From: Chromobacterium sphagni
GTDB lineage: Bacteria; Pseudomonadota; Gammaproteobacteria; Burkholderiales; Chromobacteriaceae
NCBI RefSeq assembly: GCF_001855555.1
Contig: NZ_MKCT01000056.1
Coordinates: 1-40,785 of the forward strand
Direction of reading: 5' to 3'
DNA length: 40,785 bases
The translations under genes and the position numbers were made by a program. The notes below the pieces were generated by a model. That model searched no databases. It had not been told where the DNA came from and saw only the letters and a program-made list of their open reading frames with translations. Shown piece by piece: positions 17,036-26,538 of the stretch (its first letter is position 1; each line of letters begins with the position of its first letter).

Positions 17036-17695
17036 ATGAGCGATTTTTGGCTGCAATACGGCGACGAAATGTTGCCGGTCATCGGCGATTTTCCGCGAGT
17101 CGGCGACTATCTGCCCAGTTTCATGCTGGTGGACGATCATAAGCGCGACGTGGCGCTGGAGAGCTTCGCCAATGCGCCCAAGCTGATCCTGACCCTGCTG
17201 TCGGTGGACGAAGACGAACATGCCGGGCTGTTCCTGCTGCGCGAAACCCGGCGCTTCACCGAACGTTGGCCGCACCTGAAGCTGATCGTGATCACGGTGG
17301 ACTCGCCATCGTCGCTGGCGCGGGCGCGCCAGGAACACGGCCTGCCACAGGTGGCGCTGCTGTCCACGCTGCGCGGGCGCGACTTCCACAAGCGCTACGG
17401 CGTGCTGATTGCCGAATTCCCGCTCAGCGGCTACACCGCGCCGGCGCTGCTGCTGGCCGATGGCGACAATGTGGTCTACTACGCCGAACGCCTGATCAAT
17501 ACCCGCGACTTCTTCGATTTCGACACCGTCAACACGCTGCTGCAGGATGCCGAACAGAAAGCGCTGGAAGCGGAAAGGGAGGCCGAGGAAAGCCGGCTGA
17601 TACTGGAGGCGGAGCGGGAGCGAGGAACCGAGCGGCTGATCGAGAAGGTCAAACAGATACAGCCCGCTCCGCCCGATGGCAGGGAGCCCAACTGA
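17036..17695 (+). CDS. thiol-peroxidase-like (Tpx-fold) protein without cysteines
   Basis: This 219-residue protein matches the Tpx branch of the peroxiredoxins along residues ~20-170: GDYLPSFMLVDDHKRDVAL, the LIVITVDSPSSLARARQEHGLPQVALLSTLRGRDFHKRYGV core, and PLSGYTAPALLLADGDNVVYY. In Tpx the peroxidatic cysteine lies in DTGVC after the first strand. Here that place reads SVDEDEHAG, and the protein contains no cysteine at all, so it cannot be a thiol peroxidase. The conserved arginine of STLR is kept. Residues ~172-210 are a charged helix, likely a coiled coil. The start at 17036 has GGAGGAGG six bases upstream. An open extension to 16997 lacks one. The function is unknown; a binding or regulatory role is an inference. 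Confidence 0.75.
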   Translation: MSDFWLQYGDEMLPVIGDFPRVGDYLPSFMLVDDHKRDVALESFANAPKLILTLLSVDEDEHAGLFLLRETRRFTERWPHLKLIVITVDSPSSLARARQEHGLPQVALLSTLRGRDFHKRYGVLIAEFPLSGYTAPALLLADGDNVVYYAERLINTRDFFDFDTVNTLLQDAEQKALEAEREAEESRLILEAERERGTERLIEKVKQIQPAPPDGREPN

Positions 17696-17718
17696 TCCCG
17701 CGCCAGTCCAGGCAAAAC

Positions 17719-17746
17719 AAAACCGCCCGTCGCCGGGCGGTTTTTC
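17719..17746. terminator. bidirectional terminator between the Tpx-like gene and ppsA
   Basis: Stem AACCGCCCG/CGGGCGGTT (17721-17729 with 17734-17742) has TTTTTC on the plus side, and TTTTGTTTTG on the minus side. It serves both converging genes. Confidence 0.85.
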
Positions 17747-17770
17747 ACTGATGGACCGACGGCCGACGAA

Positions 17771-20158
<2,388 letters not shown>

Positions 20159-20397
20159 CACTTCACTTCCTGTGTTGGATTGGGACGATAGGGCCGCATT
20201 CTAGCCGAATTACGTGCCAATTGCGTAGCAACTTTTGCACTGCACAAGATTTTATGCGACAAGAAAATTGTTTAATCCAATACAATCAAATGGTTGATCC
20301 GCAAACCATCCGGCACTCAACTCAAATGTCATGTAGCGCGTTGATTACACGCGAAAAGCCGCGCATGTCCGCAGGTATCGTCAAGGCTTGCATCGGT

Positions 20398-20429
20398 ATA
20401 CACTTTGCCGCAACCAAATACACTTTGCC
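20398..20429 (+). repeat. 12-bp direct repeat upstream of ppsR
   Basis: ATACACTTTGCC occurs at 20398-20409 and again at 20418-20429, 20 bp apart, ending 10 bases before the ppsR ATG. The 281-bp gap between ppsA and ppsR must also contain both promoters; a TAGAAT hexamer on the minus strand near 20200 may be the ppsA -10. Confidence 0.5.
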
Positions 20430-20439
20430 AAGGTGCATC

Positions 20440-21261
20440 ATGTCCCATCGCCGCTCCGCCTTCTTCATCTCCGACCGCACCGGCATCACCGCCGAGTCGC
20501 TGGGCCACACGCTGCTGACCCAGTTCGACACCTTGGACTTCAAGCGCGATACCGTGCCCTTCGTCGATACCGTGGACAAGGCCAAGGCGCTGGCGCAGCG
20601 CATCAGCGACATCGCCGAGCGCGACCATCTGCGCCCGCTGGTGTTCACCAGCATAGTCAATCCGGAGGTGCGCGAGGCGCTGCGCTTGAACAATGTGGTG
20701 CTGATAGACTTCTTCGAAACCTTCATCGGCCAGCTGGAGGCCGAAATCGGCCAGAAGGCGTCGCTGTCGGTGGGCAAGGCCCACGGCATGGTCAACGAGG
20801 AAAAGTACGACCACCGCATGGAGGCGGTCAACTTCTCGCTGAACCACGACGACGGCGTCAAACTGAAGGATCTGGACGAGGCGGACGTGATTCTGGTGGG
20901 GGTGTCGCGCTCCGGCAAAACCCCTACCTGCCTGTACCTGGCGCTGCAGTACGGCATACGCGCCGCCAACTATCCGCTGACGCCGGAAGACTTGGGCAGC
21001 CCGACGCTGCCCAAGCTGCTGCTGCCGTTCAAGGACAAGATCTTCGGCCTCACCATCGACCCGGCCCGGCTGCACAATATTCGCTCGGAACGCCGGCCGG
21101 ACTCCAAATACGCCAGCATGGACAACTGCCGGCGCGAGGTGAACGAAGCGGAATCGATGTTCCGCCACCACGGCGTGACCTTCATCAGCACCACCCACAA
21201 ATCGATCGAAGAGATCGCCTCCACCATCATGCACAAAGCGGCGCTGGGACGTAAGTTCTGA
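20440..21261 (+). CDS. ppsR: PEP synthase regulatory kinase/pyrophosphorylase PpsR
   Basis: This 273-residue DUF299 protein inactivates PEP synthase by ADP-dependent phosphorylation of a threonine next to the catalytic histidine, and reactivates it by phosphate-dependent removal of the phosphate. The P-loop-like [15 protein letters not shown] is clear, as is the N-terminal [19 protein letters not shown]. The neighbouring ppsA on the opposite strand confirms the target. The frame is open upstream to 20221, but [15 protein letters not shown] at 20440 is the conserved start, with AAGGTG before it. Confidence 0.96.
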   Translation: MSHRRSAFFISDRTGITAESLGHTLLTQFDTLDFKRDTVPFVDTVDKAKALAQRISDIAERDHLRPLVFTSIVNPEVREALRLNNVVLIDFFETFIGQLEAEIGQKASLSVGKAHGMVNEEKYDHRMEAVNFSLNHDDGVKLKDLDEADVILVGVSRSGKTPTCLYLALQYGIRAANYPLTPEDLGSPTLPKLLLPFKDKIFGLTIDPARLHNIRSERRPDSKYASMDNCRREVNEAESMFRHHGVTFISTTHKSIEEIASTIMHKAALGRKF

Positions 21262-21319
21262 TCCCGGCCGGGTCCGCCCGGCAACCAGGTGGTCTGCGCC
21301 AACCAGCCGCGCGGCGGCG

Positions 21320-21682
21320 CTAACCGCCGCCGCGCTTCACCTTGAAACCGTGCTTGGCCAGCTCGGCCATCACGGTTTCCACATGGTCGCCCTGGATCTC
21401 CAGCACGCCGTCCTTGGCGGTGCCGCCGCTGCCGCAGCGCGTCCGCAGCTGCTTGCCCAGCTTAGCCAGCGCATCCGCAGCCAGCGGCAAGCCCCTGACC
21501 ACCGTCACCTCCTTGCCGCCCCTGCCCTTGGTCTCGCGCGCCACCCGCGCGATGCCGTCTCCCGCCGGCTCGGCCTCCGCCGCGCAAACGCATTGCTGTT
21601 GCGGCTGGCGGCACTGCGGACACATGCGGCCATGCTCGGTGGAGTACACCAGCCCTCCGCCCTCGCTTCGTTTCGCTTTCAT
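21320..21682 (-). CDS. yciH: YciH, SUI1/eIF1-like translation factor
   Basis: This 120-residue protein combines a short N-terminal CxxC...CxC segment (MCPQCRQPQQQCVC, possibly metal-binding) with a SUI1 domain (about 45-118: TKGRGGKEVTVVRGLPL, LRTRCGSGGTAKDGVLEIQGDH). YciH is the bacterial relative of eIF1. It is reported to affect start-site fidelity and to restrain translation under stress in E. coli. The stop lies inside a GCGCGGCGG/CCGCCGCCGC inverted repeat near 21307-21335 that may end transcription from both sides. Confidence 0.9.
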   Translation of the reverse strand: MKAKRSEGGGLVYSTEHGRMCPQCRQPQQQCVCAAEAEPAGDGIARVARETKGRGGKEVTVVRGLPLAADALAKLGKQLRTRCGSGGTAKDGVLEIQGDHVETVMAELAKHGFKVKRGGG

Positions 21683-21779
21683 TCAGCTTCCATCCATTTC
21701 CAGTACGCAGGCGCCATGGTTGCGGCGAATCGGTGCGCGGACAAGCCCCGCAAGCCGGACATGCCATTCGCGCAAACAG

Positions 21780-21870
21780 GAATAAAACGCTATCCCTTTG
21801 TTTATTTGTAAATTTCCCGTCATTCCAGGAACAATAAAAACCAAACACTCTCAAAAATAAGGAGCCGTCA
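21780..21870 (+). promoter_or_regulatory. AT-rich upstream region of the small gene at 21899
   Basis: This segment is much richer in A and T than its surroundings (for example TTTGTTTATTTGTAAATTT and a run of AACAATAAAAACCAAACACTC type). It ends about 30 bases before the next ATG. It probably holds the promoter. I cannot name a specific -35/-10 pair with confidence. Confidence 0.35.
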
Positions 21871-21898
21871 TCCCAGCCGAAACCTAACGAGAGCAACG

Positions 21899-22198
21899 AT
21901 GAACATCCCCGACTTCAACCAACCGCCCATCGCTGTCGCGCGCGTCTGGCCGCAACAGCTGGCCGGCGTGCAGGCGGGGCGGCAGCTCACATCGGAGCAG
22001 CAACACGAGTTCGCCGAGATGCTGTTCCGCACCGTGCTGCAGAATCCGCCGCACAGCGCGCCGCTGTTCGCCCTCGCCAATGCTCCGGCCAGCCTGCAAG
22101 CCAGCCATCCTTCCTCGCCGGCCCGGCAGCGCTCCGCCAACCGCGCCTATTCCTCCGAACGCCCCGCCGCCGGCTTCCTGCTGCAAGCCGAGGCTTGA
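21899..22198 (+). CDS. small protein of unknown function
   Basis: This 99-residue frame starts MNIPDFNQPPIAVARVWPQ, and I do not recognise the family. The middle (LTSEQQHEFAEMLFRTVLQ) is likely helical, and the C-terminal third is rich in Ala, Ser, Pro and Arg and probably disordered. There is no signal peptide or membrane segment. A weak GAGAG lies before the ATG. An AT-rich segment upstream and GC-biased third codon positions favour a real gene, but it could be a chance frame. It ends 32 bases before the trp leader peptide. Confidence 0.5.
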   Translation: MNIPDFNQPPIAVARVWPQQLAGVQAGRQLTSEQQHEFAEMLFRTVLQNPPHSAPLFALANAPASLQASHPSSPARQRSANRAYSSERPAAGFLLQAEA

Positions 22199-22230
22199 CG
22201 CCGTCCCGCGCCTCATGTTTTGATGAAGCC

Positions 22231-22284
22231 ATGAAAACCGCATCCGCATTCGCAATCCAGCTCTGGTGGTGGCGCCTCTCTTAG
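22231..22284 (+). CDS. trp-type leader peptide of trpS
   Basis: The frame encodes 17 residues, [17 protein letters not shown], with three consecutive UGG tryptophan codons followed by four more codons including the stop. It lies 127 bases upstream of trpS and directly before mutually exclusive hairpins. When charged Trp-tRNA is scarce, the ribosome should stall on the Trp codons and favour the antiterminator. This is the classic attenuation design, here in front of a tryptophanyl-tRNA synthetase. The peptide would have no function apart from its translation. Confidence 0.85.
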   Translation: MKTASAFAIQLWWWRLS

Positions 22285-22351
22285 GCGGCACCGGCGAAAC
22301 GCGCACGCAAAAACCCGGAGGCTGCCGACAAGGCGCACCGGGTTTGTTTTT
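22284..22351 (+). terminator. Trp-responsive transcription attenuator of trpS
   Basis: Two alternative structures are visible. The terminator is AAACCCGG (22311-22318) paired with CCGGGTTT (22338-22345) and runs into TTTGTTTTT. The antiterminator pairs GGCGGCACCGG (22284-22294) with CCGGAGGCTGCC (22315-22326) and would use up the left arm of the terminator. GGTGGTGGCGCC, which covers the Trp codons, can pair with GGCGGCACC, giving the protective 1:2 hairpin. Stalling at the Trp codons would block 1:2 and allow antitermination. Confidence 0.82.
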
Positions 22352-22411
22352 GACAGTCCCCTCCCCAGTTCCCCCTGTCGGCCTCCTCTCCCAACCCCAA
22401 CGGAGACCGAT

Positions 22412-23434
22412 ATGAATCTAGACGCCATCAGCAGCAGCGACATCATCCTCACCGGCGACCGCACCACCGGCCAGCTGCATCTGGGCCACTATGTGGGTTC
22501 GCTGAAGAACCGCGTGATCCTGCAGGAGCGCTGCAAGCAATTCCTGCTGCTGGCCGACGCCCAGGCCCTGACCGACAATATGGGCAATTACCTCAAGGTG
22601 CGCGACAACGTGCTGCAGGTGGCGCTGGACTATCTGGCAGTGGGCATAGACCCGGCCAAAAGCACCATCTTCATCCAGAGCCTGGTGCCGGAACTGACCG
22701 AGCTGGCGTCCTACTACCTCAATCTGGTGACCGTGGCGCGTCTGGAGCGCAATCCCACCATCAAGGACGAGATCAAGCAGCGCGGCTACGAACGCGACAT
22801 TCCGGCCGGCTTCCTCACCTACCCGGCCGCCCAGGCCGCCGACATCACCGCCTTCAAGGCCACCATCGTGCCGGTGGGCGACGACCAGATCCCGATGATA
22901 GAACAGACCAACGAGATCGTGCGCCGCTTCAACGCGAGCGTGGATCAGACCGTGCTGGTGGAAGCCCGCGCGGTGGTGCCGGAAGTCGGCGCGCGCCTGC
23001 CGGGCATAGACGGCAAGGCCAAGATGTCCAAATCGCTGGGCAACACCATCACCCTGTCCGCCAGCGCCGATGAAATCCGCCAGGCGGTGAAAATGATGTA
23101 CACCGACCCCAATCACCTGCGGGTGGCCGATCCCGGCCAGGTGGAGGGCAATGTGGTGTTCAGCTATCTGGATGTGTTCCATCCGGACCAGGCGCTGGTG
23201 GCGGAGCTGAAAGCCCACTACCAGCGCGGCGGCTTGGGCGACACGGTGATCAAGCGGCATCTGGAAGAGTGCCTGCAAAGCCTGCTGGCGCCGATACGCG
23301 AGCGCCGCGAGCAATACGCGCGCGACCCGGCCGCGGTGCTGGAAATGCTGAAGACCGGCACCCGCCGCGCCCGCGACGTGGCGGCCGCCACGCTGGCCGA
23401 AGTGAAAACCGCGATGGGCCTGAACTACTACTAA
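22412..23434 (+). CDS. trpS: tryptophanyl-tRNA synthetase
   Basis: This 340-residue class I aminoacyl-tRNA synthetase charges tRNA-Trp. The HIGH-type motif is HLGH in [18 protein letters not shown], and [10 protein letters not shown] is the KMSKS loop. [19 protein letters not shown] is the conserved dimer/substrate segment. The sequence differs clearly from the E. coli TrpS (which has GAQPSGELTIGNY), so this may be the second TrpRS subfamily, which includes auxiliary, indolmycin-resistant enzymes. That assignment is from memory and untested. Expression should respond to Trp-tRNA charging through the upstream leader. yddG follows after 63 bp. Confidence 0.95.
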   Translation: MNLDAISSSDIILTGDRTTGQLHLGHYVGSLKNRVILQERCKQFLLLADAQALTDNMGNYLKVRDNVLQVALDYLAVGIDPAKSTIFIQSLVPELTELASYYLNLVTVARLERNPTIKDEIKQRGYERDIPAGFLTYPAAQAADITAFKATIVPVGDDQIPMIEQTNEIVRRFNASVDQTVLVEARAVVPEVGARLPGIDGKAKMSKSLGNTITLSASADEIRQAVKMMYTDPNHLRVADPGQVEGNVVFSYLDVFHPDQALVAELKAHYQRGGLGDTVIKRHLEECLQSLLAPIRERREQYARDPAAVLEMLKTGTRRARDVAAATLAEVKTAMGLNYY

Positions 23435-23497
23435 TTCAACACGGCGCAAAGGACGACGGCGCCGCCGCCGTCCTTGCCGCCATCCGATGGAAACGCC

Positions 23498-24397
23498 ATG
23501 CCAATCCATGCCTCATCGCACCGCGGCACCTGGCTCGGGCTGCTGGCCGTCATCCTGTGGAGCGCCGTTCCGCCGCTGATCCGCCTGCTCAGCGAAAATT
23601 TCGGCCCGATAGGCGGCGCGGCGCTGATGTACAGCGTCAGCGCCGCGCTGCTGGCAGCCGTGCTGGGCTGGCCGCGCCTGCGCGACTTTCCGCCGCGCTA
23701 CCTGCTGCTCGGCGGCGGACTATTCGCCTGTTACGAAATCGCGCTGGCTCTGGCGCTGGGCTTTGCCCAGAACCGGATGCAGGCGATAGAGCTGGGCATC
23801 GTCAACTATCTGTGGCCCTGCTTCACCGTGCTGATGGCCGTGGCGTTCAACCGTCAGCGCGCCGGGCCATTGCTGCTGCCCGGCCTCTGCCTGTCGCTGC
23901 TGGGCGTAGCCTGGATCATGAGCGGCGGCGCGCTGTCGCCGGCAGGCATTCTGCGCAACGCGCTGCAGAACCCGCTCAGCTATTCGCTGGCCCTCGCCGG
24001 CGCGCTGCTGTGGGCGGCTTACTGCACCTTCACCAAGCGGCTGTCGCAGGGCAAGAACGGCATTGCGCCCTTCTTCGCGCTGACCGCGCTGGCATTGTGG
24101 CTCCAATACGGCCTCAGCCGGGAAAGCCTCGCCATGCCGGCGCTGTCGTCCATCGCCATCCTGCTGCTGGCCGCCGTGGTGATGGCCGCCGGCTACGCGG
24201 CGTGGAATATCGCCATCGCCGAGGGCAATATGATGCTACTGGTCGCCGCATCCTATTCCACTCCGGTGCTGTCCTCGGCGCTGGCCTCGGCCATCCTCAG
24301 CACCGCGCTGTCCTTCGCCTTCTGGCAGGGCGCGGCGATGGTCGCCGCCGGCTCGCTGCTGTGCTGGCGGTCCACCCGCCCCACCCGCGCGGCCTAG
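23498..24397 (+). CDS. yddG: YddG-type aromatic amino acid exporter (DMT superfamily)
   Basis: This 299-residue membrane protein has ten predicted hydrophobic helices, arranged as two EamA-like halves. It matches E. coli YddG in several places: LWSAVPPLIRLLSENFGPIGGAA, CYEIALALALG, QAIELGIVNYLWPC, LLWAAYCTFTK, GYAAWNIAIAEGN and TPVLSSALASAILS. YddG exports Phe, Tyr and Trp. The ATG at 23498 has GATGGA upstream; a TTG eight codons earlier is in frame. The 63-bp gap to trpS has an imperfect AAGGACG/CGTCCTT hairpin without a T tract, so the two are probably cotranscribed under the trp leader. Confidence 0.88.
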   Translation: MPIHASSHRGTWLGLLAVILWSAVPPLIRLLSENFGPIGGAALMYSVSAALLAAVLGWPRLRDFPPRYLLLGGGLFACYEIALALALGFAQNRMQAIELGIVNYLWPCFTVLMAVAFNRQRAGPLLLPGLCLSLLGVAWIMSGGALSPAGILRNALQNPLSYSLALAGALLWAAYCTFTKRLSQGKNGIAPFFALTALALWLQYGLSRESLAMPALSSIAILLLAAVVMAAGYAAWNIAIAEGNMMLLVAASYSTPVLSSALASAILSTALSFAFWQGAAMVAAGSLLCWRSTRPTRAA

Positions 24398-24434
24398 CGC
24401 CGCCCAAGCCTCGCCATATTTAGGGAATCAACCT

Positions 24435-24730
24435 ATGAACAGTATTTTCCGATGCCAGAACCTGGATGACGCCAGGGGACAAATAAACCGCATCGACCGT
24501 GCGCTGGCAACCCTGATCGCCGAGCGCGGCATCTATGTGCGCCAGGCCGCGCAGCACAAGAACGGCTGCCGGGAGGCCGGACTGGTCAGGTGATGCGGCG
24601 GGTGGAACGGCTGGCCGGCGAACTGGGGGCAGATCCCGCGCTGACCGCCGCCGTCTACCGCGCCATGATCGGCCACTTCGTCGCCGACGAGTTGGACGCG
24701 CTTCACAACGGCGCAAGCGGACGGATTTGA
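24435..24730 (+). pseudogene. disrupted AroQ-type chorismate mutase
   Basis: Two short frames together make one AroQ-fold domain. The first (24435-24593, 52 codons and stop) starts MNSIFRCQNLDDARGQINRI and continues DRALATLIAERGIYVRQAAQHK, with the helix-1 Arg and Lys of chorismate mutase. The second (24593-24730, 45 codons) reads MRRVERLAGELGADPALTAA and VYRAMIGHFVADEL, the usual C-terminal helices. The loop between them, which normally carries catalytic acidic and Arg residues, is shortened and out of frame between about 24550 and 24590. The stop and next start overlap as TGATG, so the pieces could be translationally coupled. Decay of the gene, or errors in the sequence, seem more likely. 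AGGGA precedes the first ATG, 37 bases after yddG. Confidence 0.72.
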
Positions 24731-24826
24731 GCCGGACGCCGGCATTCCATACAATCGGCGGAATGGGCCGCGCCGCGCTCGGGCGCAGTCGGTTCGCATC
24801 CCAATCTATCGCGGAAGAAAACCCGG

Positions 24827-25291
24827 ATGAAAAAGACAATCCTGCTGCTGCTCGCCTGCCTGTCCGTTCCGGCGCTGGCCGAAGAAGTGGGCGAAGTGTC
24901 CACCACCTTCAAACTGCTCAGCCCCAACGACAAGGTGGTGGTGGAGGCCTTCGACGATCCTTCGGTGCAGGGCGTGGCTTGCTATGTGTCGCGCGCCAAG
25001 ACCGGAGGCTACAAGGGGGCGGTGGGCCTGGCCAAGGATCCGTCGCGCTTCTCCGTCGCCTGCCGCCAGGTGGGGCCGATCCGCTTTGGCCAGCCGCTGC
25101 CGCAGCAGGAACAGGTGTTCAAGGAGAGCGCGTCCTTCGTGTTCAAGCATGTGCGGGTGGTGCGCATAGTCGACGCCAAGCGCAATGTGCTGACCTACCT
25201 CACCTACTCCGACAAGCTAGTGGACGGCAGCCCGGACAACGCCATCAGCGCGGTGGCGGTGCTGGAACAGAAAATTCCGCTGAAAAAATAA
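24827..25291 (+). CDS. creA: CreA family periplasmic protein
   Basis: This 154-residue protein has a typical signal peptide (KKTILLLLACLSVPALA, cleavage near residue 18). The mature part closely follows E. coli CreA: VEAFDDPSVQGVACYVSRAKTGG, KGAVGLAKDPSRFSVACRQVGPI, SFVFKHVRVVRIVDAKRNVLTYLTYSDK, and GSPDNAISAV. Two cysteines may form a disulfide. CreA is conserved but has no established molecular function, and the creBCD genes are absent here, as is common outside enterobacteria. It stands alone, converging on the hydrolase at 25338. Confidence 0.9.
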   Translation: MKKTILLLLACLSVPALAEEVGEVSTTFKLLSPNDKVVVEAFDDPSVQGVACYVSRAKTGGYKGAVGLAKDPSRFSVACRQVGPIRFGQPLPQQEQVFKESASFVFKHVRVVRIVDAKRNVLTYLTYSDKLVDGSPDNAISAVAVLEQKIPLKK

Positions 25292-25305
25292 TCAACGCAA
25301 ATCAT

Positions 25306-25340
25306 TGATATCCATCAACTTTTTAAGATGATGGATATCA
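25306..25340. repeat. 12-bp perfect inverted repeat between creA and the hydrolase gene
   Basis: Arms TGATATCCATCA (25306-25317) and TGATGGATATCA (25329-25340) flank an 11-base T-rich loop. The right arm contains the stop codon of the minus-strand hydrolase gene. It may terminate both converging genes, although there is no proper T tract after either arm. It is AT-rich compared with its surroundings. Confidence 0.55.
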
Positions 25341-26114
25341 TACCATCGACAGTTTGGCCTGCCAGCCATCGAATCCCACCTCCACGCCAGGCGGACACTG
25401 CGCGCTCAAGGCATGGTATTCCAGCTTGTGGGTCATATGAATCAGCACCGTGCGGCGGGCGCCGATCTTCGCCGCCCAGTCGAAAGCCTGCCCCACTCCC
25501 AGATGCGATGGGTAAGGATCGTGGTTCAGGCAATCCAGGAACAGCAGCTCCAGCCCCTCCAGCAGCGGCAAGCTGTCGTCCGGAATATGCGACAGGTCGG
25601 TCAGCCAGGCCATATTGCCGATGCGCCAGCCCAGGCAGGGCCAACTGCCGTGCTGCAGCGGAACAGGCGTCAGGGTGACGCCCTGATGCTGGAAGGGTCC
25701 GCTGACGATTTCCGGCTGCAGCACCGGCTTGTCCCACATCTTGGACGGCGCCAGCAAGGCGTAGCCGAAGCGCTCGCGGATATTGGAAATGGTGAAGTCG
25801 TTGCCGTACAACGAGATCGGTCCCTGCCTGAGGTAGCAGAAGGCGCGCAGATCGTCGATGCCGTTCAGGTGGTCGGCGTGCGGATGGGTGTACAGCACCG
25901 CATCCAGCCGGGACAAGCCCTCGCGCAGCGCCTGCTGGCGCAGGTCCGGGCCGGTGTCTATCAGGAAACCCAGCTCGCCCGCCGTGACGTAGGCGCTGGC
26001 GCGAGTGCGCTGGTTGCGCGGCTCGTCCGACAAACAGGTGGCGCAGGCACAGCCTATCGCCGGCGTGCCGGAACTGGAACCGCAGCCCAGGATGGTGACT
26101 TCCAAAGTATTCAC
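25338..26114 (-). CDS. metallo-beta-lactamase-fold hydrolase (PhnP/RNase Z-like)
   Basis: This 258-residue protein has the metal-binding motif THPHADHLNGID, an early GCGSSSGTP turn, then TDLSHIP and a C-terminal IHMTHK that supply further ligands. Two cysteines in GCACATC resemble the zinc site of PhnP-type phosphodiesterases. The substrate is unknown; a cyclic phosphodiester is likely. The frame is open upstream to 26291, but the GTG at 26114 has a strong AAGGAG and gives the conserved MNTLEVTILGCGSSSGTP start. It is the last gene of the mltG-to-tatD run. Confidence 0.85.
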   Translation of the reverse strand: MNTLEVTILGCGSSSGTPAIGCACATCLSDEPRNQRTRASAYVTAGELGFLIDTGPDLRQQALREGLSRLDAVLYTHPHADHLNGIDDLRAFCYLRQGPISLYGNDFTISNIRERFGYALLAPSKMWDKPVLQPEIVSGPFQHQGVTLTPVPLQHGSWPCLGWRIGNMAWLTDLSHIPDDSLPLLEGLELLFLDCLNHDPYPSHLGVGQAFDWAAKIGARRTVLIHMTHKLEYHALSAQCPPGVEVGFDGWQAKLSMV

Positions 26115-26130
26115 AACGCTCCTTGCATGA

Positions 26131-26520
26131 TCATTGGCACAGGGGCGGTCGCACCGCCGGCGCCGGCGCCGCCACAACGCCGCCATCGCATTGCACCTGG
26201 GCACCCGGACCCACCTGGCAGCTGCCGCCAGGCTGGGCCGCGCATTGCGCGCTGCCGTCCGGAGCCAGCAGGCACATGCCCGGTCCGGCATAGAAAGCGC
26301 CCTTGGCGCGGATGGCGCCGCCGCCGGGATAGGGCGAGCAGAACAGATTGCCGAACTCGTCCACCACGCAGGCGCCGGCGCTGCAATAGGCGTTGCCGTG
26401 ATGCAGCACCGCCTGGCCGCCCGGCTGCGCGCAGTAGCTGCGGCCGCCGAGAGTGACGCAGTTGGCGGCTGCGCTCAGCGATGCCGCCAGCAGGAACCAT
26501 CCCGTCAGGCGCTGCCGCAT
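26131..26520 (-). CDS. secreted cysteine-rich protein of unknown function
   Basis: This 129-residue protein starts with a signal peptide (MRQRLTGWFLLAASLSAAA), giving a mature part of about 110 residues with ten cysteines. It has internal repeats of the type C-A-Q-P-G-G and glycine-rich turns (YCAQPGGQAV, CAAQPGGSCQVGPG). It is probably a disulfide-stabilised periplasmic or secreted protein. I do not recognise the family. A strong AAGGAG precedes the ATG, and it lies 18 bases after the tatD stop, so it belongs to the tatD operon. Confidence 0.7.
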   Translation of the reverse strand: MRQRLTGWFLLAASLSAAANCVTLGGRSYCAQPGGQAVLHHGNAYCSAGACVVDEFGNLFCSPYPGGGAIRAKGAFYAGPGMCLLAPDGSAQCAAQPGGSCQVGPGAQVQCDGGVVAAPAPAVRPPLCQ

Positions 26521-26538
26521 GGCAGTCTCCTTATCAGA

